From: Methanococcoides alaskense
GTDB taxonomy: Archaea > Halobacteriota > Methanosarcinia > Methanosarcinales > Methanosarcinaceae
NCBI RefSeq assembly: GCF_031454185.1
Contig: NZ_JAVDQI010000001.1
Location: forward strand, 558,001 to 622,000
DNA length: 64,000 nt
Direction of reading: 5' to 3'
The position numbers and the translations under genes were made by a program. Below, in pieces: positions 35,826-44,238 of this stretch (the first letter of the stretch is position 1; each line of letters begins with the position of its first letter). The notes beneath the pieces are model-generated. The model ran no database searches. It saw only the letters and a program-made list of their open reading frames with translations, and had not been told where the DNA came from.

Positions 35826-36010
35826 AGAAGCTGCTTGTTTAGATCAGCTTGTTGATTGAGTTGTTCTCATCCATGATATCAAGACCGAATGTCTGTAGGC
35901 TAATGAATATTGAGACTTCCGTTCCGAATTTTATTTTTCTGCTATGTCAATTATCTCCCGAATAACAATAGGCCAAGTAACAGTATAATTGCAAGACATA
36001 TCATAATGAC
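35826..36010 (-). pseudogene. Scar of a second mtr copy: fragments of mtrH, mtrF start and mtrA end
   Basis: Positions 35826-35889 match the real mtrH 3' end (36222-36285) at roughly 85-90 percent, including the TTGTTTAGA(C/T)CAGCTTGTTGATT stretch in parts. From a shared ACCGA the match appears to jump further into mtrH (GTCTGTGGG/GTTCCG region near 36383). Positions about 35930-36010 then match the mtrF start/mtrA stop junction (37650-37732); 32 of 33 bases agree around CCCGAATAACAATAGGCCAA. The former mtrF ATG is ATA. Order and strand are those of the operon, consistent with a tandem duplicate shrunk by internal deletions. Confidence 0.85.
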
Positions 36011-36043
36011 AAAAATGAGTGTCGGAAAATTTTTTTGATCCAT
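35951..36043 (-). CDS. Possible 30-residue single-helix membrane peptide ending like MtrA
   Basis: An open frame ATG...TAA of 31 codons inside the mtr scar. The translation begins MDQKNFPTLIF and ends LAIILLLGLLLFGR, almost the same as the MtrA C-terminal membrane anchor (LAITLSLLGLLLFGR), with one codon less. An AT-rich TTTATTTATAC lies upstream, but the SD is weak. The frame stayed open although the neighbouring mtrF start decayed. It may be chance or a retained membrane peptide. Confidence 0.3.
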   Translation of the reverse strand: MDQKNFPTLIFVIMICLAIILLLGLLLFGR

Positions 36044-36204
36044 AAAGCGTAATTTGAACCTACCGTATAAATAAAATGCCACTCCATTCACTATTTTTCT
36101 AAAGAAAATAATTTATGCAGGAATAATTCCTTTTGGAGTTTTACAACTCTTATGAACCAGAAGAGGAAACCAAAATACAGATCTGGAAATTAGAAATAAG
36201 TTAA

Positions 36205-36245
36205 TGAAAAAAAGAAAATGAAAAGCTGGTTGTTTAGACCAGCTT
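36205..36245 (-). terminator. Terminator hairpin at the end of the mtr operon
   Basis: On the minus strand AAGCTGGT...ACCAGCTT forms an 8-bp stem with a 7-base loop. The mtrH TAA stop begins inside it, and it is directly followed by TTCATTTTCTTTTTTT. It is a compact intrinsic-type terminator for the eight-gene operon. Confidence 0.65.
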
Positions 36246-37190
36246 GTTGATTGGGTGGTTCTCATCCATGATCTCAAGACCGAGTTCTTTTGCGGTCTCA
36301 GCAAGGATGATATCTACCATTGCGGTTGCAGGGTAGACTGTGTCAGTGTTCTCGATAGGACCGAACAGCTGGAAGTTGGAACCGAGTGTCTGTGGGACAA
36401 GGTTCGTTCCGATATCTGCTGGCATGTAAACTGCCTTGCGCTGTTCCTTTGTTTCGAAGCCCTTCTTGTAATCCTTCATCCAGTCCCATGCAGAAGCAAG
36501 GTTGTGGTATCCGCCACCTACAGGGAGTCCGAAGTGACCCTTTACAGCGATTACTGCTCTCATGGATGCACCAGCGCCTGCTCCGAGTGGAGTTGCAGCT
36601 ACATCAACGAGTGGTTTTGTGATGCCACAGTCCTTTGCGATGTCGAGCATACCCATGGTCTGACCTGGACCACCGGTCTCAAGAACCTCAAGCTTTCCTT
36701 TTACGGTTGGGTCTGTTGCGTTGAACGCAAGGACGATTGAAGCATTGATATCACTCTTTCTGATAGCTTCGATCTCATCGTCGTGGATACTACCGTTGAT
36801 AGAGTTGTAGATAGCCCTGTCAGCTACACCGATCTCTGTAACGTATTCTGCTGCTGTAGCACGTACTTCTCCTGCGGATGAGTCGATAAGGAAAGGTGTC
36901 TTGTCATCTTCTGCAACGAACCAATCGATGTATTTCTTGATAGCCTGTGGCGTTTCACCGACGATCTGGTTAACACATGGGTTACCTGTTACATCGGTCA
37001 TCTCAAGCATGTGGTTCCAGAGATTGTCTGCTGCTTCCTTGTCGAAAACTCCCTCATCTTCATCGGTCACGATCTTGTGCCTGTTGTAGAACATTGAACC
37101 GATCAGAATTGTTGGGTACTGACCCGGCTGACCGCCGAACTTGACGCCGCCAACCTCGAATACTTCCTGTTTCTTGTCAAATTTAAACAT
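36234..37190 (-). CDS. mtrH: Tetrahydromethanopterin S-methyltransferase subunit H
   Basis: 318 residues, a soluble TIM-barrel catalytic subunit. It transfers the methyl group from methyl-tetrahydrosarcinapterin to the corrinoid of MtrA. Clear family features include MFKFDKKQEVFEVGGVKFGG, GQYPTILIGSMFYNRHKIV, the DSSAGEVRATAAEY block and PLGAGAGASMRAVIAVKGHFG (quoted in parts). It is the last gene of the operon and ends in a terminator hairpin. A decayed fragment of its 3' end lies about 350 bases downstream. Confidence 0.98.
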   Translation of the reverse strand: MFKFDKKQEVFEVGGVKFGGQPGQYPTILIGSMFYNRHKIVTDEDEGVFDKEAADNLWNHMLEMTDVTGNPCVNQIVGETPQAIKKYIDWFVAEDDKTPFLIDSSAGEVRATAAEYVTEIGVADRAIYNSINGSIHDDEIEAIRKSDINASIVLAFNATDPTVKGKLEVLETGGPGQTMGMLDIAKDCGITKPLVDVAATPLGAGAGASMRAVIAVKGHFGLPVGGGYHNLASAWDWMKDYKKGFETKEQRKAVYMPADIGTNLVPQTLGSNFQLFGPIENTDTVYPATAMVDIILAETAKELGLEIMDENHPINKLV

Positions 37191-37204
37191 GTTATTACCT
37201 CTTA

Positions 37205-37432
37205 TCAGATGAGTATAGGAGAGAGTGAAATGTAGATCAAGAATATCAATATACCAGCTATTGCTCCGTACATTATGCCTATATCCCTACCTAATTTCTT
37301 TCCGATCCTCTGTGCGATCTCACTGTTTACGAATTCGATCTTCTCGTCGATCAAATTGAGCTTCTCAAGAACCTCATTGAAATCTGCAGGGTCTGTTACA
37401 ACACTTGGTGTTGTGTTCTTTGCGTCGCTCAT
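37205..37432 (-). CDS. mtrG: Methyltransferase subunit MtrG
   Basis: 75 residues. A soluble coiled-coil N-terminal part (FNEVLEKLNLIDEKIEFVNSEIAQ) is followed by one C-terminal membrane helix (GAIAGILIFLIYISLSPIL). It is a small stalk subunit of the Na+-pumping Mtr complex. The ATG overlaps the mtrF stop (ATGA), and mtrH follows after 14 nt. Confidence 0.95.
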   Translation of the reverse strand: MSDAKNTTPSVVTDPADFNEVLEKLNLIDEKIEFVNSEIAQRIGKKLGRDIGIMYGAIAGILIFLIYISLSPILI

Positions 37433-37668
37433 ATTACACCACCTACCTGCCAGATGATCAATGGGAGTATCAGTACCATAACAACTGCGAATGCAAAACC
37501 GACAATAAAGCCGGTTGCAGCTGTCGCGTTAACTCCGGAGTCGAGCTTCTGGTTCCTTGCGATAAGCTGAGCCCTGTATCGAATTCTATCGACAACGTTT
37601 TCAATGGCACCCATCTGTGGGCTGATTACCATTGGGACTCCCTGTCCAGATTCTATTTCTTCTGCCAT
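37429..37668 (-). CDS. mtrF: Methyltransferase subunit MtrF
   Basis: 79 residues. The N-terminal segment resembles the MtrA C-terminal region (IENVVDRIRYRAQLIARNQKLDSG), followed by one C-terminal membrane helix (GFIVGFAFAVVMVLILPLI). It starts 5 nt after the mtrA stop with SD GGGAGGTAATTGAC and overlaps mtrG by 4 nt. A copy of its start region, with a broken initiation codon, is found in the scar at 35930-36010. Confidence 0.95.
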   Translation of the reverse strand: MAEEIESGQGVPMVISPQMGAIENVVDRIRYRAQLIARNQKLDSGVNATAATGFIVGFAFAVVMVLILPLIIWQVGGVI

Positions 37669-37673
37669 GTCAA

Positions 37674-38399
37674 TTACCTCCCGAATAACAATAGGCCAAG
37701 TAGTGACAGCGTGATTGCAAGACCGATCATTATACCTTCGACCTTACCTGCGTGTACACCTGCATGATACTTGTTCCAGTTACCGGCAATGACCATTTCC
37801 CTGTCAATATCAAGGATCCGGTTCCTGATCGTTGCGATCTCAGCTGCCATTGGCTTAAGTCCGCCGGCCTCTTCCTCGGCTTCGCCGTCACCTTCGCCGA
37901 CTTCTAAGACCATAGGATCAACATCAAGTGCTCCAGGGTCCTTTGCCACACATTCTTTGATCTTTGCAACGATCTGCCCCATATCCTCGGTACCGATCAT
38001 GTCGATCATTTCAACCTGCTGCTGAAGTCTTTCGACCGCTTCATCAGTGAGGTTCTCGACATAAGGAATAGCACCTGTTGCACCCACAATACGGTTATCA
38101 CTTACACCGTTCTTGTGGACCATCATGAACGCTTCACCGGTAATGTGTCCTTTGACTTCGGAACCGGTAATGATCACGAATCTGATGTTAGGATTTCCAA
38201 TGATCTGTGCAACGACCTTCTCAAGACCGAGGTTCTCTGTTTTACATGGACCTGTAATTGCAGCCCCTGCTTCAAGTTGTGGGGCGCCAGGTATGTGTGA
38301 TCCACAGGTGATAACAGCAACGCAGTTCTTTACGTCCCCTACCTCGTATTCACCTTTTAGGGTTGGCCAGTCTACTGCTGGTTCTCTCTTATCTACCAT
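37674..38399 (-). CDS. mtrA: Methyltransferase subunit MtrA (corrinoid protein)
   Basis: 241 residues. The corrinoid-binding cytoplasmic domain has REPAVDWPTLKGEYEVGD, CGSHIPGAPQLEAGAAI, GPCKTENLG and SEVKGHITGEAF, whose His is the expected axial cobalt ligand. An acidic linker (about 168-180) and one C-terminal anchor (about 220-240) follow. It accepts methyl from MtrH and passes it to coenzyme M. Its last anchor residues reappear in the downstream scar. Confidence 0.98.
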   Translation of the reverse strand: MVDKREPAVDWPTLKGEYEVGDVKNCVAVITCGSHIPGAPQLEAGAAITGPCKTENLGLEKVVAQIIGNPNIRFVIITGSEVKGHITGEAFMMVHKNGVSDNRIVGATGAIPYVENLTDEAVERLQQQVEMIDMIGTEDMGQIVAKIKECVAKDPGALDVDPMVLEVGEGDGEAEEEAGGLKPMAAEIATIRNRILDIDREMVIAGNWNKYHAGVHAGKVEGIMIGLAITLSLLGLLLFGR

Positions 38400-38400
38400 A

Positions 38401-38724
38401 TTATAGACCTCCGATCAAACTGAGGATGTATAGTGTCAATGCTATCATACCTGAGAAGACAAGACCGACTACAACACCATAGAAAGTGTTACCGAAGAAA
38501 CCTGCTTTTAATGCTGTGTCTTCCCTTCCGGGGAAGGCATTCAAAAGCTTCATGTCAGGTGAAAGTGAATTGACCAGATCATCAGCGATCTTATCAAGTT
38601 CATTGACCTGTTCCATGATCGGATCCATTGAGTAACAGATGATGTCCTCACGTTCTGCTGCCAGAACTGATGTAAGTGGGTCTAATACAAGATGTGCTTC
38701 TGGTGCTACGTGTACCATGCTCAT
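38401..38724 (-). CDS. mtrB: Methyltransferase subunit MtrB
   Basis: 107 residues. The soluble N-terminal part (VAPEAHLVLDPLTSVLAAERED) is followed by a helix and a single C-terminal membrane segment (YGVVVGLVFSGMIALTLYIL). ATG overlaps the mtrC stop as ATGA, and SD GAGGAGGAATTAGA precedes it; a second ATG two codons on is possible. It is a peripheral-stalk subunit of Mtr. Confidence 0.95.
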   Translation of the reverse strand: MSMVHVAPEAHLVLDPLTSVLAAEREDIICYSMDPIMEQVNELDKIADDLVNSLSPDMKLLNAFPGREDTALKAGFFGNTFYGVVVGLVFSGMIALTLYILSLIGGL

Positions 38725-39530
38725 TCTAATTCCTCCTCAGTAGGCAGAAGACCGGTTCCAAGAACCTTATACGCGTCTCTGTTAACGAGTTTGACAAACT
38801 TACTGAATGCAATGTACCATATGAAAACACCGATCAGTATAGATGGAACAGCAGATGCGCCATCTGCGACGGTTGCTACGATACCTGCAACGACCATTGC
38901 GATCGCACCTTTCTCAACAGCGGTCATCAATGTCCTATCCTGAGTTTCATCAGGACCAAGGTTCGCATTGAATGGATGGAGAATTGCCATACCACCAGCG
39001 ATGAAGATCACTGCGATATATCCGGTTGCAACAACGGTTTCCAGTACTGCATCGAACATGAAGGTACCTGTCATTGCGACACTAAGGCCGATGATGGTAA
39101 GTGCACCTGCACCAGCGATCTCTGTCATGGACTGTTCCATAATAGGAATGCCCATTCCAAGGACCTTGTTAGCGAGTACACCAATGACAAATCCGATAAT
39201 TGCTGCCGTAATAAATGCTACGATAGGTCCGGCAATGCCGCCGACTGCAAGTCCGAACATGGATGCAACAACACCCATACCAAGTGCCATCATACCAATG
39301 GATGGAACACCGGTACCAAGACCGTAACTTGCTACACGCCTGACAGCTGCACTTCCCCAAACGATCGCACAGATAGCGCCAAGTGCACCAATGAATGCGA
39401 ATGCGGGTGATGCAACGGAAAGGAAATGACCTCCGTATGCTCCTGCGAGACCTCCGAGAGCTCCCAGAGCGATCAACTTATTCTGTGGAATGCCACCTGT
39501 GGCTTCTCCACCAGCTCCTCCTGCGGACAT
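38721..39530 (-). CDS. mtrC: Methyltransferase subunit MtrC (integral membrane)
   Basis: 269 residues from the ATG at 39528-39530, chosen because GGAGGTCTCTAAT (an ideal SD) lies before it. A longer frame inside mtrD is unlikely. Six or seven glycine-rich hydrophobic helices alternate with short loops. It is one of the three membrane subunits (C, D, E) that form the sodium-translocating core. It overlaps mtrB by 4 nt. Confidence 0.96.
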   Translation of the reverse strand: MSAGGAGGEATGGIPQNKLIALGALGGLAGAYGGHFLSVASPAFAFIGALGAICAIVWGSAAVRRVASYGLGTGVPSIGMMALGMGVVASMFGLAVGGIAGPIVAFITAAIIGFVIGVLANKVLGMGIPIMEQSMTEIAGAGALTIIGLSVAMTGTFMFDAVLETVVATGYIAVIFIAGGMAILHPFNANLGPDETQDRTLMTAVEKGAIAMVVAGIVATVADGASAVPSILIGVFIWYIAFSKFVKLVNRDAYKVLGTGLLPTEEELE

Positions 39531-39531
39531 A

Positions 39532-40251
39532 TTAGAGACCTCCGATTGTGAGTATACCAACGAAAGCACACATCAATGTTGCTACAAAGGATGCAAGAAC
39601 TGCCTTTGGCCATTTCTTGAACTTAGGGTCGTGGAAACCTTCGATGGTTCCTCCAATGTTGTATGAAGGAATTACTGCGTTCACGAAAAAGATACCTACA
39701 GCGAAAATACTTGCAAGTGCTACAAGGTCACTCTGGCTGAGACCAGTACTGGTGCTCATGAGAGCGAAGTAGATAACTGACCCGCCAATGCCACCAAGAG
39801 CACCGCCGATAACACCACTCACATATGAGACGGTTGGAAGTCCGTGTCCCTCAGTACCCTGTGAAACGTAGATGTCCTGCCTGTCCTTTGTGATAGGGTC
39901 ATAGTCCACTTTTGCGGATGCTGGTGGTACACCAACACCATATACGTAGACCCATGTTCCCACGATCATTGTTACAGAGATCATGATCATTGCTCCGACT
40001 CCACCGGATGCAGCAACAAGTGGTAAACTGTCAGATACTGACATAACGGCTCCTGCGGTCACAAGTCCTGTGAGACCTGCTCCAGCAGCCAGTTGTACAG
40101 TACCGGTACCAATACCGGTTGCCTGTGCCATAGCTGCAGGTGCTCCACCTACAGGCACGAAGTGAACACTCCATGAAATAAGCATACCGCCAATGGTCAC
40201 CATTGCGATGTATAAAATGTTCTCTGCGATAATTCCTGCTACATCTATCAT
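39532..40251 (-). CDS. mtrD: Methyltransferase subunit MtrD (integral membrane)
   Basis: 239 residues with about six hydrophobic helices. Family blocks include SWSVHFVPVGGAPAAMAQ and the loop VDYDPITKDRQDIYVSQG, then GIGGSVIYFALMS. It is a membrane-core subunit of the Na+-motive methyltransferase. The ATG overlaps the mtrE stop by 4 nt (ATGA). Confidence 0.97.
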   Translation of the reverse strand: MIDVAGIIAENILYIAMVTIGGMLISWSVHFVPVGGAPAAMAQATGIGTGTVQLAAGAGLTGLVTAGAVMSVSDSLPLVAASGGVGAMIMISVTMIVGTWVYVYGVGVPPASAKVDYDPITKDRQDIYVSQGTEGHGLPTVSYVSGVIGGALGGIGGSVIYFALMSTSTGLSQSDLVALASIFAVGIFFVNAVIPSYNIGGTIEGFHDPKFKKWPKAVLASFVATLMCAFVGILTIGGL

Positions 40252-41153
40252 GCAGCGACCTCCTCTTCTTCCTTGTAAGGACCAAATGCCTTACGTGCTG
40301 CTACTTCGATCTTTCTGTTCCAGATGATCATAAGTAACACTAAAATAACTCCTGCTGCAACTGAAAGCCATCCCATTGTGAGACTGGTAGCAGGGTTAAA
40401 AACAGCTGTTACCCAACCGCTTAAGAAAACGGTCATACCGAATGCAAGACCGGTTACTGGGCCTCCGAACTTTGCACAGAACCATGAATTGTCGATACCA
40501 TTACGAAGACCAGATTCTGCTTTCCTTACAATATTACCGGAATTTGCAGCATTGAGACCTGATCCGAACTCAACGTTCTGGAATTCACGCTCTGCACCAT
40601 AATGAACATCACCAGTGGATGAACCGATAGCTCCGACGGTGATCCCCCAAATGAACGCAAGAAGCGTAAGTGGGAAAGGATGTGCAAGAACGGCCACCAT
40701 AATGTATGATACAACAAGGATACAGAATGTTGTAATGAATGCATATCCCATCATCACTGGCGTATGTGATCTGAGAATATCAAGATAGATCGGTTGTCTG
40801 AAACGTTTTTGACTTGCGGTACGGCCCATGTAAGCCGTAATACAATATGTTCCGTGTACTGCGGTAGCAACAAGTGCACCAATAGCGATAGCAAAGATCA
40901 CAGACAGACTTGCGGTCATCAATACAGATGCCACGGTTCCGCCAATAGCACAGATCAGTGCATTCGATGGTGGTTCACCAGAAATTGCTTTGTTGTAGAT
41001 CCTATGTGGATACATCATCTGGGGTGCTAGCTGTACTTGTGAATTAGGGTTACTCTGAGATCCGACATCAGATTCGAGATCCTCAGTTGTGCCAGCAATA
41101 GTTGCGGCAGCGCCCATAAGTGCTAGAACACCCATGCCCATGAGTGGTTCCAT
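40248..41153 (-). CDS. mtrE: Methyltransferase subunit MtrE (integral membrane), first gene of the mtr operon
   Basis: 301 residues with six or so hydrophobic helices. The large soluble loop has GSSTGDVHYGAEREFQNVEF, a family hallmark conserved from subunit to subunit across methanogens, and the segment SGLRNGIDNSWFCAKFGGP. It is the membrane core of Mtr and couples methyl transfer to Na+ export. SD GAAGGAGGAAAATAA precedes the ATG. AT-rich promoter candidates lie at about 41185-41192 and 41226-41238; the second leaves room for the SD in the leader. Confidence 0.97.
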   Translation of the reverse strand: MEPLMGMGVLALMGAAATIAGTTEDLESDVGSQSNPNSQVQLAPQMMYPHRIYNKAISGEPPSNALICAIGGTVASVLMTASLSVIFAIAIGALVATAVHGTYCITAYMGRTASQKRFRQPIYLDILRSHTPVMMGYAFITTFCILVVSYIMVAVLAHPFPLTLLAFIWGITVGAIGSSTGDVHYGAEREFQNVEFGSGLNAANSGNIVRKAESGLRNGIDNSWFCAKFGGPVTGLAFGMTVFLSGWVTAVFNPATSLTMGWLSVAAGVILVLLMIIWNRKIEVAARKAFGPYKEEEEVAA

Positions 41154-41333
41154 TTATTTTCCTCCTTCGTAGTTCTAAATCAATAATATAAGTGCGAATA
41201 ACTATCTTCGATATTTTAGCCACATATTACGTAAATATGGCATAGACTAACGTAAGATGGACAGCATTATCTAAAATCATTCATAAACCTTTCGGAACTT
41301 TTCTGTAAAAAAAGGGTTCTGCGAGAATTATTC

Positions 41334-41720
41334 TCATTCTCGACTGTCGAACCTTAAGATATAAATATCAGGACGTGGTCGTTTGCCGCTTCCTCTGGCA
41401 AAATCCATGTAACAATTGCTACAAAGCATACGTGCATTGATAGATGCAATTTCAGAGGTCCCAGGAATAAGACGGACAAAAAGGAAAGATGGGTCGATCT
41501 CAAGGGATGTGACCGTTTCAGTAAAGTATTTGAGGATATGCTCTTCGAAGACCTCCAGATCATCCAGTTGGAGTCCACGCGTGTTTATTGTGATACCACC
41601 ACATCCACAAGGAAGAGCAAAGGCATCCATCTCGATCAGAAAGACAGGTATACCCAAAAGTTCCCGAAGTTTGTTCTCCAATGCTCCACGTGCTTTCAGC
41701 ATATCTTGTGTAATAGTCAT
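41334..41720 (-). CDS. Cysteine-containing protein of unknown function coupled to the U32-like gene
   Basis: 128 residues. Four conserved-looking cysteines occur as two pairs, CGCGG (about residue 38) and CSNCYMDFARGSGKRPRPD (about residue 99), suggesting a zinc or Fe-S site. No membrane segment. The ATG overlaps the stop of the upstream U32-like gene (ATGA) and has SD AGGAGATAGAAC, so the two are cotranscribed. Lying between that gene and the mtr operon, it might have a methanogen-specific role, but I do not recognise the family. Confidence 0.65.
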   Translation of the reverse strand: MTITQDMLKARGALENKLRELLGIPVFLIEMDAFALPCGCGGITINTRGLQLDDLEVFEEHILKYFTETVTSLEIDPSFLFVRLIPGTSEIASINARMLCSNCYMDFARGSGKRPRPDIYILRFDSRE

Positions 41721-42760
41721 GTTCTATCTCCTGATGATCCCAATGGTACCATACAACGTCCGTCCTCATCCTGGGAATATACCCGAATGATCTTCTCAGC
41801 AAGGCGCTTACAATATCCACACTTGTGGCAGACCTTGTCGCATCTTTTCCATTGCTCTATGGCCCCGCTCAGCTCACTGTTCGGGATAAAGAAATGGTCC
41901 TTCAGGTCCTTTATGCTATCCAAAAGGTCCATAAGATTGCCTTCATAGCTCTCATTAGCGTAAGCATCTACGGCATTAAGGATCCAGTTGACGAACTGCG
42001 TCCTGCCACCGATCTTGAATGTGTCCGTGATATGGCGATATTCCTTAAGGTCCTCCGGCCTTATCCAGGGGGACTTTATGAGCTGTTGCGGGTCATTGAT
42101 CCTCAAGGACAGGCACTTGAAGTAGTAATAATCATCAAGCACGTTCGGCTTTGGCCCCGGACCATTGGCATGTGAGAAGAAATTGAAGTGTGCATACCTG
42201 AAAGGGCACTGATACAAACATGCCTCGTTTACAAGAAGCTTAAGATCGCATGATACTGCGTCCCTTATCGATTCGAGTTTATCGAATTGCCTGTTCACTG
42301 CAGGATCAATGACTATAGTAGTCGCTCCAAGTTGTTCATAGAACTCGGCCTTCTGCGGAGAATCCACAAAAGAGAGTACCGAGACCACCACATCCATATC
42401 ATAATCCTTTGCGAGCATTTCCACAAAAAGGGGATCTGCGACAGTGATCGAATCTATCCCGATGCCGTTCAACTTATCGAAATACCAATCGATGGTTCGG
42501 TAACCTTCCGGCGTAAGTTGCTGTCCACCCATGCAGGAACTGTTAAGGATTATCTCCATTTTCACGCCCTTATCATGTGCGTACTCTGTCTGTATAGCGA
42601 TCTCCTCGAGCTTCGGCGCACTCAGGTTGGTCCTGCCAGTGCCAATATAATCGGGAGACCCTGCCATATAGACAGCATAGATATCATCAGATCCTGAAAG
42701 CAGGTCTTCAAGTCCTTCAAGATGACCTACATGGGGTACATACAGCTTCATTGAAACCAT
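41717..42760 (-). CDS. Peptidase U32 family-like protein
   Basis: 347 residues from the ATG at 42758-42760; alternatives are an ATG at 42751 and a GTG at 42799, and none has a clear SD. The TIM-barrel-like sequence (KLYVPHVGHLEGL, NSSCMGGQQLTPEGY, LVNEACLYQCPFRYAHFNFF) resembles the U32 peptidase/collagenase family with conserved cysteines. It ends with a Cys cluster (CDKVCHKCGYCKRLA) likely to hold an Fe-S centre. Related U32 proteins assist tRNA or cofactor hydroxylation. The substrate is unknown here. Confidence 0.75.
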   Translation of the reverse strand: MVSMKLYVPHVGHLEGLEDLLSGSDDIYAVYMAGSPDYIGTGRTNLSAPKLEEIAIQTEYAHDKGVKMEIILNSSCMGGQQLTPEGYRTIDWYFDKLNGIGIDSITVADPLFVEMLAKDYDMDVVVSVLSFVDSPQKAEFYEQLGATTIVIDPAVNRQFDKLESIRDAVSCDLKLLVNEACLYQCPFRYAHFNFFSHANGPGPKPNVLDDYYYFKCLSLRINDPQQLIKSPWIRPEDLKEYRHITDTFKIGGRTQFVNWILNAVDAYANESYEGNLMDLLDSIKDLKDHFFIPNSELSGAIEQWKRCDKVCHKCGYCKRLAEKIIRVYSQDEDGRCMVPLGSSGDRT

Positions 42761-42844
42761 CTTATCGTGTAAATTTAGATAAGGATTTTGGTTTGTCACC
42801 TCAGACCAAAATAGTTATTAAAGGCTATTTTCGTTCTAATCAAT

Positions 42845-43654
42845 ATGATAATAGGTGCATCTTCCTTTGCAGGCGGTCTTAAAGAGCTGGACCAACATGT
42901 CCGATCTGTGGAACTCTATATGCCAAAACTTGGAGTATATGAAGGGAAGGAACTTCAGAAAGACAGGCTGGACCAGATCCTCGACGAACTGTCCACATGC
43001 GATCTTGATACATCCATGCATGCACATTATTTTGCAGACGTTCCAACATATCCAAAGGGCCTTGTGGTTGATACTGCATCCATGGAACCCATGCACTTCA
43101 AGCTGATGGAAGAATGCATATCACTTGCAGGAAAGCTCGATACGAAAGCAGTTGTCGTTCATCCCGGCAGAGTTGGCGATGACAGACAAAGGTCCCTTGG
43201 CAGGATGACAACCAATCTGAAAAGACTTGCAGCTTTTGCATCAGAGAACAATGTCATGTTAGGACTCGAGAATAAAGAGGCAACCGACCCCGGCAATCTC
43301 TGTTGTGAAGCAGAGGAACTGCTCAAAGTGGTCAATGAAGTGGATTCTACGAACCTTGGGGTGACATTTGACATAGGACACGCGAACCTGACCTGCGGCG
43401 GAGACCACGATAAATTGAACGAGTTCATCAGGACAGTATCAGAACAAGTGATACATGTGCATCTGCATGACAATTACGGAAAATGGACCCCTAATTACGA
43501 TGGAGATGAGCACATGGCACCCGGAACCGGTACGATCGATTATTCAGTGCTTAATTCGCTTAAAGGTTACAAAGGGATATTCAATCTTGAGGTTTTTTCC
43601 ATCGAAGATGTCCTTGCGGGAAAAGAGATGATCAGAGAACATATCAGCCTTTGA
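42845..43654 (+). CDS. Sugar phosphate isomerase/epimerase-like TIM-barrel protein
   Basis: 269 residues of the xylose-isomerase-like/AP-endonuclease-2 TIM-barrel family. It has SFAGGLKELDQHVRS, VVVHPGRVGDD, LGLENKEATD, TFDIGHANL and the metal-site run VIHVHLHDNYG with HMAPGTGTIDY. These give the usual His/Glu/Asp metal ligands. The substrate cannot be told from sequence (sugar, inosose or DNA abasic site). It is divergent from the U32-like gene across an 85-bp promoter spacer. Confidence 0.87.
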   Translation: MIIGASSFAGGLKELDQHVRSVELYMPKLGVYEGKELQKDRLDQILDELSTCDLDTSMHAHYFADVPTYPKGLVVDTASMEPMHFKLMEECISLAGKLDTKAVVVHPGRVGDDRQRSLGRMTTNLKRLAAFASENNVMLGLENKEATDPGNLCCEAEELLKVVNEVDSTNLGVTFDIGHANLTCGGDHDKLNEFIRTVSEQVIHVHLHDNYGKWTPNYDGDEHMAPGTGTIDYSVLNSLKGYKGIFNLEVFSIEDVLAGKEMIREHISL

Positions 43655-43667
43655 TCAACATTTTTCA

Positions 43668-44078
43668 TTATAAACGGAATTCCGGAGGAACGACCAGAAC
43701 AAGTATTGGAGAAAGTTGAAGGACCTTCAGTGTCACAGAACCCATTATCTGTTTTATTCCAGTGTGACCCCGGGTACCTATAACGATCCTGTCGACATTG
43801 TGCTTTTTTGCAGTCTTTACGATCATTTCTGCGGCATGGCCATCAACTATCTCCGAGATGATGCTCTGTTCTTTACACCCTCTTTTGAGAAGTTCTTCCC
43901 TTACGCTATTGATCACATGCTCAGCACCGTTCTCACGCCAGGTTTTCCTACCAAGCCCCTTGTCTTCGACCACATGAACGATTATGACCTCAGAATCGTG
44001 TTTGCTTGCGATCTGACCTGCAACCATTGCAGCGTTTTCCGAATATCCTGACCCGTCAGTGGGAAGTAATATTTTCAT
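43668..44078 (-). CDS. Universal stress protein UspA family
   Basis: 136 residues. MKILLPTDGSGYSENA at the N-terminus and GTRGHTGIKQIMGSVT near the C-terminus form the Rossmann-like ATP-binding site of the UspA family, followed by the strand PILVLVVP. It is a cytoplasmic, nucleotide-binding stress protein with unknown partner. Convergent with the sugar isomerase gene, 13 nt between stops. Confidence 0.92.
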   Translation of the reverse strand: MKILLPTDGSGYSENAAMVAGQIASKHDSEVIIVHVVEDKGLGRKTWRENGAEHVINSVREELLKRGCKEQSIISEIVDGHAAEMIVKTAKKHNVDRIVIGTRGHTGIKQIMGSVTLKVLQLSPILVLVVPPEFRL

Positions 44079-44238
44079 ATAATTTTTGGTTACTTTTTAA
44101 GTGTATTAAAGTTATTGGAGATCGACCTTTAGCAAATTTATTCTATATTTATTCAGGAATTGATCAAACGCGACAAAAACAAAGACAAAAATAGAACATC
44201 ATAATAAAAATAGAGGAAAGAGGAGCTTTTATCCCCCC

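Larger units (their letters stand above)
35767..36233. other. 467-base spacer between hdrB and mtrH containing mtr-derived debris
   Basis: The convergent spacer is mostly AT-rich. It holds the degraded mtr fragments described separately (35826-36010), a possible 30-codon ORF (35951-36043) and the mtr terminator at its right edge. Nothing else of note. Confidence 0.6.

Noticed and set aside
36113..36304. 63-residue minus-strand frame at the mtrH end
   Set aside because: Out of frame with mtrH and running through the terminator hairpin; no coding character.
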